A stretch of DNA of 64,000 nucleotides, taken from NCBI GenBank assembly GCA_026027325.1, contig JAMSLZ010000003.1:1612001-1676000 (forward strand), given 5' to 3'. Both the position numbers and the translations under genes were made by a program. The notes beneath the pieces were generated by a model. It was given only the letters and a program-made list of their open reading frames with translations. It ran no database searches and was not told the DNA's origin. Below are positions 1-12,103 of this stretch, one piece after another. This stretch comes from Actinomucor elegans (lineage: Eukaryota; Mucoromycota; Mucoromycetes; Mucorales; Mucoraceae). Each line of letters starts with the position of its first letter. Positions within the stretch are counted from its first letter, which is position 1.

Positions 1-668
1 GAAGTACGAAAAATCGCAGAAATATTCTAATACTACAGAAATTCACTAATATATACATAAAGTCACAAGCCACACAGATGCAAACACATAGAGATCCGTG
101 GCCATCAAGTAACTCTTGACTAATTGTTTCTACTTCCTACGCAGTAATGATGGATACTTGCGGCAGACCGCAGCATATATTGCATTCATTAAGGATGCTG
201 AACTTTGAGAAAAAAAACCTGGACAACCAATTAGGATGAACTATAGCTGAATATAATAATAAACTTCGCAAAATTAATAGAGACTCATTTTAACAACAAA
301 AGAATCTTCTACTCTGCATTGACTGGCCTAGTTTATGATCCTAAATGAGGTTATAATATCATCTGAAGCGCATGCCGTTGTAGAAATAAGCGAAAATATA
401 AAATATGTTAAAATATGTAATTCATTTTTTAAAACACAGTATCACTAGCTCTAATTTTGCTTATCAATCTAATCATTAAAACCCTTTCATTTTTGTTCTA
501 TTACTCGATAACGACTCACTCAGAAACCTATTCTTAGACGCTAATGAACTTTAATACCAAGTAATAAATCGAAAAAGTTTGGCTCCTGAGTCAAATATAA
601 TACTAATGCTCTCCAACCTTTCTTTAATTAGGTGTAAATAACAATTTTAAATTGTAAACCAAAGAACA
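1..668. other. AT-rich intergenic / 5' region
   Basis: No open frame of useful length and no RNA gene is visible. The last part is the promoter and 5' leader of the SMG6-like gene that starts at 669; the sequence just before its ATG is A/T-rich. Confidence 0.6.
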
Positions 669-3600
669 ATGAGTAAAAGAAAAGGGAGTACCCCAAGAAG
701 AAAAGATAATGATTTTGATCGTAATGGCAGACTATTGATTCCAAGAGAAGGCATTAATACCACTAATGTGGAAAGACAATTGTTCGACCCTCGTTCGGAT
801 CATCCTATCACTTTCAATAAATCAGCCATCAAAAAAGAAGAATTACAAGTAAACTCGAGTGAAAAAAGGCAATCGCCAGTATCCCCACAGTTCTCAAGAC
901 GAGAGCTACAGTCAAGTGATAGCTCGACTTTTACGAGAAGACCACTAACCTCGGGAAGACAGTTATGGAATGGTAAGGATGATAATCTTGCTACTCAATC
1001 TTCGAAAAAAGAAAGACCTAGAGCAGCTGTATCCGAAGTAACAGCGCTACCTCCGACTGTAGCAGCCAAGGAGCCTGTTAAGAAAAGACTTCCACCTCCA
1101 GAAGTTATCAAGAAAAACAAGCATCCATCACCTTTGACCGAAGAAGATGCTCAGAAGAAGATCCAAAGAAAACAGTGGAAGCTATTGATCGCGTCGCTCC
1201 GGGAGATTGAAAATAAGCTCGAGGCAGTAACAGCCACCTCACGTTCTTTACCTTGCTTCAATGAAGATAACAACGACCAAGCCCAACAACAGCGCAATAT
1301 CTTGAACGAGACACACAGCGAAGATCAGCCGTTGTTAGTAGAACAAGATGTTTTAGACGCTGAATCTATTTGGAAAGATAAAATTCAACTGCATTTAGCT
1401 TTAGGTGAAAAGTATTTGGAGATTCTACGTTGTGATTTGGAGTATTCTGAAAAGAAAGGACTAGAAAGCTTATGTTGGAAACGGGCTATCTATAGCTTGG
1501 TCGATCAATTTAGAAGAGCTTTAAAGAAGTCGACTACTTCAATTGCTACTGCTACTACCCCAAATACTTTAGTGAACGACAATGCCCCACAAAGTGAATT
1601 GGCTTCTATGCTATTCGATGAAGGACAAGGTGAAGTGACTACTGAGATACCTATCATTCATCAAGGCGGTGGTATGACATTTGTCAAAGTTGAAAAGCCA
1701 AAACCTGACAAGGCCAAAGAAAATGACAATGCACTACAAATTAAACAAGCACAGATGACTTTGGCGCTGTTTCTACAATATCTGGATTTGGCTGATAACT
1801 TTTATCTACAATTGTCATTGTTCTTGAAAAGTGTAGATGATGATATTGACAGTGAAATGGAAATCTACTTGAATCAATGGAGACGTACTAAGCGATTTAA
1901 ATGGTATAACTGTATCTCTCTGCGTGGTGACCTTGCACGCTATCGATGGGCTTATACGCCCGAGGAAGTGCAACCCAGTAACATTGTCAAAGAGCTGAAT
2001 GATGAATTGAACAATGAAGAGATGTCAGTTCCTTTGCAGGGAAGTGTAACAACTTGGACCAAGAAAGAGGCATTTGAAGAAGCTTGGAAGCGTTATTACC
2101 TTGGTATATGGCTCATGCCAGCTAAAGGCAATTTGTACTTTAATCTATCACTACTTCTGCAACAGCCGCATCCTCAATTCCATACGCAAGGTCATGAATT
2201 TCATAAATTATATCTCAGTACTCGCAGTCTGATGGTAAGACGCAATGCTTTTTTGAATGCAAGAGAAAGCATGCTTGCGTTATTTGAAGGAAATCGTCGC
2301 TGGATTCAAAAATATATAGAACCTAGTACCAACAGCAACCCAAAGCTTCGAACGAAAAGAAACAAAAGTACCACAAAATCTGACATATTGGTTAATAAGG
2401 ATGTAGCTATTCCAGCCTTGTTTGTTCGACTCCATGGTATGCTCTTTACCAAGATTGGTTTGGACGAGTTCTCCAAGATGAAACGTGCCTTTTTCGATAC
2501 ATTATTCAAAAGCAACCATACTCAACTCAAAGATCAGCCTATTGCTTTTGATACGCAAAAACCTTTTCCATCCAATCAGTTATCAGGAGCTCATTTCTTT
2601 TGGTTTGAAATGATCATATTGTGTCTTTCTTCCTTGTATACTTACGACTATGCCAATTCCAAGCTCACCAAGCTAATTTCTAGTCATACAGCCAAGCTAT
2701 TTTACCCTGATACTAGCAATGATCAACAATACCAGTCTTTAGTAGAAAATCTGGGAGAAAGCATTTTGTTTGCACATGAAATCGACTTGACTTGTCAAAT
2801 TGCCGTCGAGTTGTTTCAACGATATATTGATCGACTTTTGCCTCTGCCTAATGTACCCAAACTGCCTCGATTACCAGATACTTCGCTTGAATTCAATAGC
2901 AACAAGGATTTTTTATTTGGTGCTGTGCAAGACCAAGACGGAAAGCGTATTCATCACAACCATCATCAAAGCGAATTAAACGAACCTCTCATTGAATCAG
3001 ATGATCTTGCTTGGCTAGTATATATCGAGATTTTATTACATTGGATGGTGTTGAATGGTATTTGTATTCGAACCGCTAACAGTATCTCGTTATGGGAGTC
3101 TTTGGTGGGTGATATTGGCTATGATCTAATTAACCATCAACAAAGCAAGCAGTTTACTTTGTCTAATGATCACCGTTCATCAAAGATATCACCTGCGTTT
3201 TGGCCACTCTTGCTTCAGTTTCTGAATAAGCTCTTGAATGAATTACCTGACGAAGATAAATATGATATGATCAATAAGCACCTATTGGATGATGAGGATG
3301 TTGCCGCAAGTGAAAATAATAGCAAATTCTCTGATTCTGAATACGCGTTTGCCAAGAACATTGTATCAATTCTTGGATTGAAGCCTGATCTCCCTGAAGA
3401 AGAACAACTAAGAGGTCTTGGTTGGGTAGATGAGGTTCATGGCCGATTTTTGAAGATTGAACCTGATGTAAAAGAAAACCATACTCAATCAAACAAGTTT
3501 GATATTATCACACGACGTAAAATCAAGATTTTAGAGTATGGTTTCACTTTGGTTAAGGTTAGTTACTATGTCATAAATCCCCAACTGACCTGCATGCTTA

Positions 3601-4578
3601 CTCCATCTTTTCAATAGCATTTGGAAGACATCTTGTATTATGATCCAGTTGAGGAAATATTTACCGTCTCCAAGACAGCAGAAGAACGTGCATTTGCTTT
3701 AGACGAGGCTACCAAAGCTTCTCAACTTAACTTGCAACAGCAAGTACAATCAGATCTGTTATCAGAAGAAGAAGATTTGATTGTAGGTACTACCATCGCA
3801 GAAATGGATGATGATGTCTTGTTATCCTGTGAAACAGATTTGGATGAGCAACAGAATGAAGGCGATGATATTATGACTCAGCTAAAGAAGAGAAGAGAAC
3901 AGCTTCAATCAATTGTTGCCACAGCTGAAGCAGAAGAGAGATTTGGTTATCGTCGTTTACCTGCTCGTGCTAAGGAACGAGAAGCGCGCCTCAACTATTT
4001 GCGTAAATGCATCATTCCTGGTAAAACTATCTTAGTTTTAGATACGAATTGCTTCATTGGACATATTGATCACGTCAAGAAACTACTTCAAGCACAAGCA
4101 TGGTCTATTATAGTACCACTTGTTGGTAAGTGCATGAGCCTACTACGTCACATTGAAACATTTGACTAACGTCTTGTAAGTTGTGACGGAATTGGATGGT
4201 CTTCGTACAAATCCTCAACGATTAGGACTAGTAGCTCAGCAGGGTATTCAGCTGCTAGAGGCTACTTTGGCTGCAAAACCGAAACAAAGCACATCACTTC
4301 GTATTCAAACCTCTCACAATAACTTTATGAACGACATATCCATTCGCTCAGAGCAGTTTGTGTTTGGAGAAAGTGACAAGAACCTAGATGATCTGATTCT
4401 TTCGTCGTGTTTATGGTGGATAGCTCAACATGGGCCCAAAGATCAGAATGATAAGGTTGTGCCAGTATGTCTGGTAACTGGTGATAGAAATCTAAGCGTC
4501 AAGGCTCGTGCAAGAGATGTAGAAGTTGTACCTGTTTCTGCTATTATTCAACTAACACCTACTCCTAATAACAAATAA
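669..4578 (+). CDS. SMG6: EST1/SMG6-like protein with C-terminal PIN nuclease domain
   Basis: Three exons: 669-3557, 3618-4125 and 4181-4578, with GT-AG introns of 60 and 55 bp, giving 1264 residues. Residues 1-150 are basic and low-complexity. An EST1-type TPR/14-3-3-like region follows from about residue 170 to 850; recognisable pieces are LCWKRAIYSLVDQFRRALK, AFLNARESMLALFEGNRRW and FVRLHGMLFTKIGLDEFS. From about residue 1100 there is a PIN domain with the acidic residues expected of an active SMG6 nuclease: VLDTN, NLDDLILS and TGDRNLSVKAR. In animals SMG6 cleaves transcripts during nonsense-mediated decay, and EST1 relatives also act at telomeres. The retained acidic residues favour SMG6 over SMG5, whose PIN domain is degenerate. 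The start is the first ATG of a long open frame. Assigning it to NMD is inference from the family. Confidence 0.85.
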
Positions 4579-5197
4579 AACTGTCTAGTCCTAATCTATT
4601 CATGTCTATAACAAGCCGCTTAATCAGAACATGTTTTATTGAAATGAGTTCTAGACTCAATACTAAAGTCATTTGCCCCAAAAACCCACTATTAATGATG
4701 GTTCGACATAGTTGGGTGATAGATACTTGCATAGAAACCAATATAATAAAAAAAAAAGCGCAGATTTATTATTTGCGCTATCTAATCTCACGTTGCTTGT
4801 TCTCATACAAAGGATGGGAATACTATTTCTTAAATGACTCAGTTGACACATCGTAGGATTTAAATTGACTACAAAATCAAATAGAATAGAATAGCAGTAA
4901 ATAAATAAGCAGCCAATCAGACTTCTTTAAAGTTGTGTGCCCGATGAACATCTCTGCTGCACTCATACTCTAATTATTTATATGACTAAAGTAGCAGTAG
5001 TGCAGCATATTCTTATAGTTTGAAAGGGTCATAATTACTATTCTCCTGATATCAAAATATCAAAAAAGAACCAATCAAGTAGAACGTTACAACCTGGCCA
5101 TTCTCTTGCCATTCTCCATAAAAAGAAATACCAGGCTTTCATTGTTGCGTTTCCTCTTCTTTTTCTCTTCTTCAACTATTACATAGTAATTCCAATC
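4579..5197. promoter_or_regulatory. Intergenic region and trehalase promoter
   Basis: About 620 bases hold the 3' end of the SMG6-like gene and the 5' leader of trehalase. A pyrimidine-rich tract (CTTTCATTGTTGCG then TTTCCTCTTC and further TTC-rich sequence) precedes the ATG at 5198, as is common for well-expressed fungal genes. No separate gene is seen. Confidence 0.4.
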
Positions 5198-7799
5198 ATG
5201 ACAGTAGCCAATAATCACATAATGCTTCTAGGAAAAGAAGATATGGCAGTAGATGCTCATGCTCCAGCCAAAACGTATTACACGACTGGCACTAATGCTG
5301 GCAATGCTATTCACCGATTACGTACTCTCTCGGTAAGTCTCTTTTTAGTACAGCATATCTATCGATCATTCTAACCTTTCTTCTAAAGGGTCGTTACACT
5401 ATTTCTAACAAGGGTTCTGACAATAGTCTTCCCCAAAGAAAAAGAAGAGCTTCTCATGGTAATGTATGCTGCAACCAATGCCTGAACCCGAATATTAATT
5501 CAATTACTCTTAGATGATAAAAACAAAGCACGCAAGTTCTTACTCGATGTGAAAGAAACCCAACGAATCTTGGTAGAACAAGAAGATACTGATGGTGATT
5601 TCCAAATCACCGTTAATGATCTAGGCCCAAAATCACTTTCTGTTGGTAGCGCTGATTCAGGAGGATATCGCAAAATAGAGATTCGCGGCACTTACATGCT
5701 GTCCAACCTCTTGCAAGAGCTGGCATTGGCTGAAGATTATGGCCGCAAACATATCGTGTTAGACGAAGCGCGTCTTAGCGAGAATCCTGTTGATCGTCTC
5801 TCTCGTATGATCCGCCATCAGTTCTGGGACGGCCTGACGCGACGTATTGACGCTGAAGGATTAGAGCGCATTTGCATGGACCCCAAGAACAGGTCAGCTA
5901 ACCATAGCCCTCGTATCTATGTGCCTTTTGATGAAGATGAAGTATTTGAATACTATCAGCAAGTAGCCATTACAAAGCCTCATCTGAGTCTAGAAGTTGA
6001 ACGTTTACCTAAAAATATTACGCCTGAATATGTACAAAGCATCAACAATCGACCAGGTATCCTGGCTTTGGCATTAAAAAAAAACGAAGATGCAGTGACT
6101 GGAAAGTCTACCTTTAGTGGTGTCCCATTTGTCGTGCCAGGTGGTCGTTTTAACGAAATGTATGGATGGGATTCTTATTTTGAAGCGCTAGGTCTATTGA
6201 TTGACCATCGTGTTGATTTGGCTCAAGGCATGGTAGATAACTTTGCATACGAGATCAAGCACTATGGGAAGATCTTAAACGCCAATCGGTCCTACTATTT
6301 ATCGCGTTCGCAGCCACCATTCTTGACAGATATGGCGCGCCAAGTTTATTTGAATCTTTCACCCACCAACAAATCTTGGTTGCGCAAGATATTACAGGCT
6401 GCCATCAAAGAGTATCATACGGTCTGGATGTCTGAGCCACGTTTAGATCCGAAAACTCAACTGTCACGCTTCCGTCCTGACGGAAAAGGCATTCCGCCTG
6501 AAACTGAAGCGTCTCACTTTGATCATGTAATCCAACCTTATGCCACGCGTGCCGGCTTGACTATTTCTGAATTAATGAAACGTTATAATGAAGGTACTCA
6601 TCTTGAACCAGAGCTTGATGAATATTTCTTACATGATCGTGCGGTACGTGAATCTGGTCATGACACGACGTATCGTTACGAAGGACGCTGTGCCAACTTG
6701 GCCACTATTGATCTCAATGCGCTACTCTACAAGTATGAGACTGATATTGCTGATATGATAGAGGAATATCTTGATGGCGATCTATGCGATTATGATGGTG
6801 TACTGCAAGAACCTAAGATTTGGCGTGAACGTGCAAGACAAAGAAAAGCCCGTATTGATCAGTATCTGTGGAATGAAGAGCAAGGCATGTATTTTGATTA
6901 CGATACTGTGACAGGAAAGCAAAGTCAGTATGAGTCAGTTACAACCTTCTGGGCCATGTGGGCAAAATGCGCTAGCCAGGAGCAGGCAGAACGCATGACG
7001 CGTCATTCACTACACAAGTTTGAAGTCGTTGGAGGCCTTGTTTCAGGTACGGCTGAATCCAGAGGCACAATTAGCTTGGATAGACCTAATCGTCAATGGG
7101 ATTTTCCTTTTGGTTGGGCTCCTCATCAGATCCTCGCTTGGAAAGGCTTTGAAAACTATGGCATGATTGATATTCAGCAAAGATTAACTTACCGCTGGCT
7201 ATACGTGTAAATTATTATGATGTATTCCTTTTGTTTATGACTCATTCTTTCTTCTTAGAATCACCAAGTCCTTTGTTGATTTCAATGGTGTTGTGCCTGA
7301 AAAATATGATGTTGTGAGTTTGACACATAAGGTACAAGTAGAATATGGCAACGTGGGCGTTGATTTCAAATACGTGCCTCGTGAAGGCTTTGGATGGATG
7401 AATGCCTCTTACCAGATTGGTTTAAACATCTTGACCAAGCAAATGCGTCGTGCTTTGGGGACTTGTACTAGTCCTGATGTCTTTTTCGAGAGATCAGCTG
7501 CTATCCAGAAATCTGTCAATCCTCTGGATGAAAAGGTGGTAGAAGAAGCTAAGGCAATTACACAAAACGGTCAATTGACTGCGGCAATTACTGTCATTGT
7601 TCCTCCTGAATCCTCCATCATTATTGGTGGGTCATTCAACAGTAATAACATTAGCCGAGAGAATCATTCTACCCCTTCTCTATCACCCGATCAAAGTAGT
7701 AGTCAACTTGCGTCACCTGCTTTACTTGAGGATGACGACGACGATGCCAGTAACTATGTTACTCCAGACGATAGATCTATAAATGAGTTTTACATTTAA
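5198..7799 (+). CDS. NTH1: Neutral trehalase
   Basis: Four exons: 5198-5332, 5389-5458, 5514-7206 and 7259-7799, giving 812 residues. The enzyme hydrolyses trehalose to two glucoses in the cytosol during germination and recovery from stress. Seen: an N-terminal RKRRAS site like the cAMP-kinase sites that activate fungal neutral trehalases; an acidic calcium-binding-like loop [16 protein letters not shown] near residue 85; trehalase signature 1 ([16 protein letters not shown]) near residue 277; and signature 2 ([10 protein letters not shown]) near residue 596. The last splice joins RWLYV to [10 protein letters not shown]. The donor at 7207 is set by phase, since using the alternative GT two bases earlier breaks the frame. 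The C-terminal tail is Ser/Asp-rich. Start choice: the ATG at 5198 is in frame with the phosphorylation region and follows a pyrimidine-rich leader. The phosphorylation control is family knowledge, not shown here. Confidence 0.95.
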
Positions 7800-9274
7800 A
7801 TAAACTCGTTTTATTATTATATTGTTGTTTGTCACCCTGAGCTTGAAATGTAAGTTGGTCAATCAGTAGTCAATACGGTTGATTCATACAATGTATTCAC
7901 TGTGCTGTAGTTAAATAAAATATCACGATAATTGAAACCGTTTTTTGCGAGTAAGAAGTATGTAATAGATACAACATTTAACCGGGATCGATCGCGAGAT
8001 TTACTAATCATTTGTTCTACAATACTTGAAATGCATATATTTTATTGACATAGCCATAGCGCTTGAATCAACTAATGGTTTAAATAGATACTTCAGTTTA
8101 CTGTGAGTGTGTGTATTAATCATATGATGTGACATTCAACTAGGATTGATCGAGAGATCTAGAAAGGTTGAATTAGGAAAATCGCATAAATGCATTAAAT
8201 TTTGGGTATCCGGTTTAAAATTCCGATGCAACTCTACCGTTTATTTTGAGTGTATAGACGCCTTTTCTGGAGAAGAGTTTATATATTCAATAGGTTTGCA
8301 GTAGCGGACAGTATGCTTTTTTTTTTAGTCTGTCGTGATGCAAAACACTCCAAATTGTAGTCTATGCCACGCAAAAAATACGCTTGTCAAGAATAGCTCA
8401 ATGAAATGAAGGAAATAGTGAATGATCTTTACGCCATTCGAAGCAGCTTTCCATCCTACATAAATTCTACCAATATACTTTTTGTCTGTCGACATATTTT
8501 TGCTAGTATAAATCGGAACAAAAGTCAATATCAAAGAAGAATAATCCATTAAATGACAGTTGGCCAGCAACAATCCATTAACCATTATTATTGATCAATA
8601 TGCGAGCCCTAGTATTGGGCTGCGGAATGTAGATAATGAAACACAGCTGCACCAGAGTGATTCTGGGGGGTCAAGTCAAACTAATCGAGATACAAGCATT
8701 TTAATAGAAAAGACTAAACGTGTAAGTCCACAAACAGCACTTACATGTATGATATCGACGATCCTTTTGCGACATAGGCGTTTCTATAATATAATTTTCA
8801 TTTTGATCATCCAAACGATACGTGTCTAGACAGCGATCTTTACCTTTTCCAGTAATAAAACATGTGAGTCATGGTGGCAATACCATATAACTGGTAATGC
8901 GAATACAAGGCGGTACAAGCGGGGAATTTTCCTCCGTTACCAGTGTATATATATAAAATATATAGTTTAAATGGCTTATGCCCCACCTTGTTTTTGCAAA
9001 CCAGATACCCTAATATGGTAAGCTAGCACAGGTTATTAGGAACCCTTAACATGGGATTTCATGAGTATTCAACTCCTTTTTCTATAATGATTATCAAAAT
9101 AAAGAAGCACATATTGATTGTGTAGAAGTTGGATACAAAGTATTGGTTTAATATAATATGTATAAAAAGTATTTACTAGTAGGCTTTTTTTTTATAAGTG
9201 TGTCAGAAGTGGATTGGATGAAAGAGTAATATTTACAAAAAAAATGTTATATATATATATATATGTATATAGTA
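7800..9274. other. AT-rich intergenic region with repeat-core copies
   Basis: About 1.5 kb without a convincing gene. It has two copies of the dispersed repeat core (near 7970-8010 and 8120-8165). A minus-strand open frame at 8325-8585 (86 codons) has no recognisable domain and I do not call it a gene. A TA dinucleotide run lies near 9249-9264, close to the 3' end of the cyclin gene. Confidence 0.5.
7965..8165. repeat. Two copies of the dispersed repeat core
   Basis: One copy reads CATTTAACCGGGATCGATCG then CGAGATTT (near 7975). The other reads GATGTGACATTCAAC then TAGGATTGATCGAGAGATCT (near 8126). Both fit the core seen at 16.3, 17.1, 19.1, 19.9, 39.5 and 58.6-58.8 kb in this window. Confidence 0.55.
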
Positions 9275-10041
9275 TTAGCACCGAGTAATAGAATCGTACT
9301 TTTCTGAAACAGATTTTTCTGTCGAGAGTATCAAGTTGGAAGAACAAGAGCGTATTTTGGTGCTAGTACTATGATTGAGCATATGATGGCTATTGGTATT
9401 CGACCTGTGATCAGTTGTATAGCGAATTATAGGTTGATAATCTTGTTTCTTGTAACAATCTTTATAGTCCATTGTACGCCTTATCCAATGCCAGAGTAAT
9501 CGATCTCCATATTGTTGTAGTTCTTCTACTTGAACATTGAGCTTGAAATTGTTTAACTGCAAGAATTGAAGTTCTAGTGTATTCAATTCAGCTACAGGAA
9601 GACCACCAACCTATTACATCTTGTATGAATATCATTGTAGAATGGCTGTTTAATTCTCCTCCTTACCTTAGCATATCTTGCATTGGTATAAAATACATCT
9701 GAAAAGAACTTACTAGCTACCATAATACCAGTGATCACTAATCGATGGATATTATATGAGTCGATTCTTAAGCCAGAAGAGTTTCGAGACATTCGATCAA
9801 AGTAAACCAATAGACTCAAGAAGCATTCATTAGTGCATGGGCAGTATTTGAGTATACGCGTAAGATAGGATTTGATATCAATGCTGGGTACAGCTCTTGC
9901 GTAAAAGCAAGCATATGGAGAAGTATGTCTTGAAGGCTGCTGCATTCTATCATTTGTCTTTGTTATGCGCTCCAACAGGTGTGTCACAATCATTATTGTA
10001 TCAGAAGTTGGGTATTCAACCAAATCATAGTGGTAGGCCAT
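9275..10041 (-). CDS. PHO80/PCL-type cyclin
   Basis: Two exons, 10041-9667 and 9610-9275, with a 56-bp GT-AG intron, giving 236 residues. It is a small cyclin of the Pho85-partner group, which directs a Pho85/CDK5-type kinase in phosphate sensing, glycogen metabolism or cell-cycle control. Seen: the cyclin-box opening FYARAVPSIDIKSYLTRILK, then CFLSLLVYFDRM, HRLVITGIMVASKFFSD, NARYAKVGGLPVAELN and LELQFLQLNNFKLNV. The splice falls exactly inside the conserved NARYAK/VGGLP segment, which supports it. The C-terminus after the box is Ser/Thr/His-rich and probably disordered. Which Pho85 cyclin subgroup it belongs to (PHO80, PCL6/7 or other) cannot be settled here. An (ATT)n tract lies just upstream of the ATG. 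Confidence 0.88.
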
Positions 10042-10052
10042 TATTGTTGTTA

Positions 10053-10081
10053 TATTATTATTATTATTATTATTATTATTA
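10053..10081. repeat. (ATT)n microsatellite
   Basis: An uninterrupted TTA/ATT trinucleotide run of about 29 bases, starting about a dozen bases upstream of the cyclin start codon, so within its 5' leader or promoter. Confidence 0.9.
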
Positions 10082-10580
10082 AAAGTAAAGAAGAAAGAGT
10101 GAAATAAAGGAGCAAACTGCTAAAACATTTGCTTTTTAGTACCGAGTTGGACCAACTCCGATTTGTTCCGTCTTTCTTTAAACCAAACGGATTTGCTTTG
10201 TTTTGAATATTTACATTTAACTAATGCTAGAGACTTACCGAGAAACCATGCACTGCAGACGAATGAAACTCAAGATCTTTGAATCAAAATAGAGAACAAA
10301 ATAAACAAAACCGCAAATGTGTATACGCAATTTGAGTTTCTTTAGTATTACATACTGTGCCTGAGCCACCTTTTTTTATGTGAGACAAGTCGGTTTCACC
10401 ACTGATCTAGATTTAGATAAAGTATAGATCAGCATCATCCAGTCTAGATTGAAACTCAATCAAGCCTTTCAAATAGATAAAGATTAGCAAACGAGCAAAT
10501 ACTCGTAAGGCAATGGATATAACAGAAGCATCGAAGTAAGTCTCAAGTTTAATCCATACAATCGTTCGCTTGGAAAATCG

Positions 10581-10800
10581 ATTACTATTTAGATGCGACA
10601 ATGGATTGAGATTGGTTGAAAGATTAAATGATTAAACATTGTCGTTTGAAACATGCATCGTCTATTGCTAAACATCGATATAAGTATGTACTCAATGCAT
10701 TGGCATTAGTCCTAATATTCATGGCGGTTTATTTTGAGTAAATCTCGTTTGTTAGATGTGACATTTTGGATCAAGATCAGTTGAACAATTCGGCAATAAA
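10581..10800 (+). repeat. Two copies of the dispersed repeat core
   Basis: The first copy contains TACTATTTAGATGCGACA, an 18-base string found again, inverted, at about 17050-17080. The second reads TTAGATGTGACATTTTGG then ATCAAGATCAGTTGAAC, closely matching the copy near 39455. Confidence 0.6.
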
Positions 10801-12103
10801 TAAATATTCTGTATGAAGTATTTGTAATTTACTATTTAATATTTAAATACGTACATAGTCACCCTATTTAATTGAATAATCATCATTAAATATGTAGCAA
10901 TTCATCTTAAACGCAGATCACTAAACAGTTGAGAGATCTTGGGATTAAACGTTAATTCCAACAAGAAAAATCCAAAGGGTCGTATAGCCTTTATAACGCG
11001 TTTTTCATAACCCGACATATTTATTAGAGAAGATAGAAGGCACTTTAAGGATATTATTTATAAATATAGTGCATTCCATATATCCGTAATTGTATAAAAA
11101 TATTTCTTTTATTAAATACACACGAGCTTTGATTCCATTTCAAAAAAAAAAAAGAAAACTTCATGAACTAGCGAACATGTATGATTTACATATCATTCAA
11201 GTACAATTTAATTGTGTACAGGCTTTATCAAAACGCTTTTTGAGTATTGGCGCTTCTTTGTTATTCGAACTGCATTAAAGTAACTCATAAAATTTAATCA
11301 CTGGCTGATAACCAAACTTAAGCACCAAATTATTCTTTAACAGAGAAACTAAGAAAAATATAGCTTTTATGATATTTCATTTCGTTCTTCAAAAGTACTC
11401 AAGTCAATAATGCGACTTCTTCTTCAGCGTGGCTCCATCTATGGTCACCAATAAGCATTTTTCTTCTATAATTATCTCTTCAATCTCTTTTCATTCATAT
11501 CAATTTTCGCAATAGCTCAATCTTATTGTACTTGTCTTTCCCTCCTCTCACATCTGACATTTATCAAAAAATAAAAACTTTGAGTATAACCCCCTTTTAC
11601 AAAAAAAAACCAAATTCAAAAGATAAAATAGATTGGATACATTTTTAAGCTTCGTGCCATTAACACAAGTTGTAATAGAGGCAATATTTTTTCAGTAATA
11701 CAAGTTATAGGTTGAAAAAAAAATTGAAAATAGTGCTTTTGATATTGAAAACACAAAATGCTGAAGACATTAACATTTGCTTACATTGGTATAGCGCTGC
11801 AACTATTCATTAATTAGAGACATTGCATATTTTCTCCATCCCTCCCCCTCCGAAATGTCCAAAACTGCAATGTGGTTTTGCATTGACCTATATGCGACTT
11901 TATAATGTTCTGGATTTTTGTCGAAAGGAGTTGACGGGACCTAATGCTCAACCACATTAGCCAATAAAATCCATGTATCTATAAATTAAAGTATGAACGA
12001 TGCAGGAGATGACAACGAGATACTATCAAAACAATTAAACACGTTGCAGTACATTAGTGCTTAAATCTACAGTGACATTGAGTATTATTCCAATATTTAA
12101 GCT

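Larger units (their letters stand above)
10042..12103. other. AT-rich intergenic region
   Basis: About 2 kb without a supported gene. It contains the ATT microsatellite, a perfect short hairpin (GAGTTGG/CCAACTC near 10146-10160), and two dispersed repeat cores near 10590 and 10755. Short open frames such as 10413-10601 (-) and 11090-11278 (+) have no recognisable features and are A/T-biased. Confidence 0.5.

Noticed and set aside
8325..8585. 86-codon minus-strand frame
   Set aside because: No recognisable domain or promoter; lies in repeat-bearing DNA.
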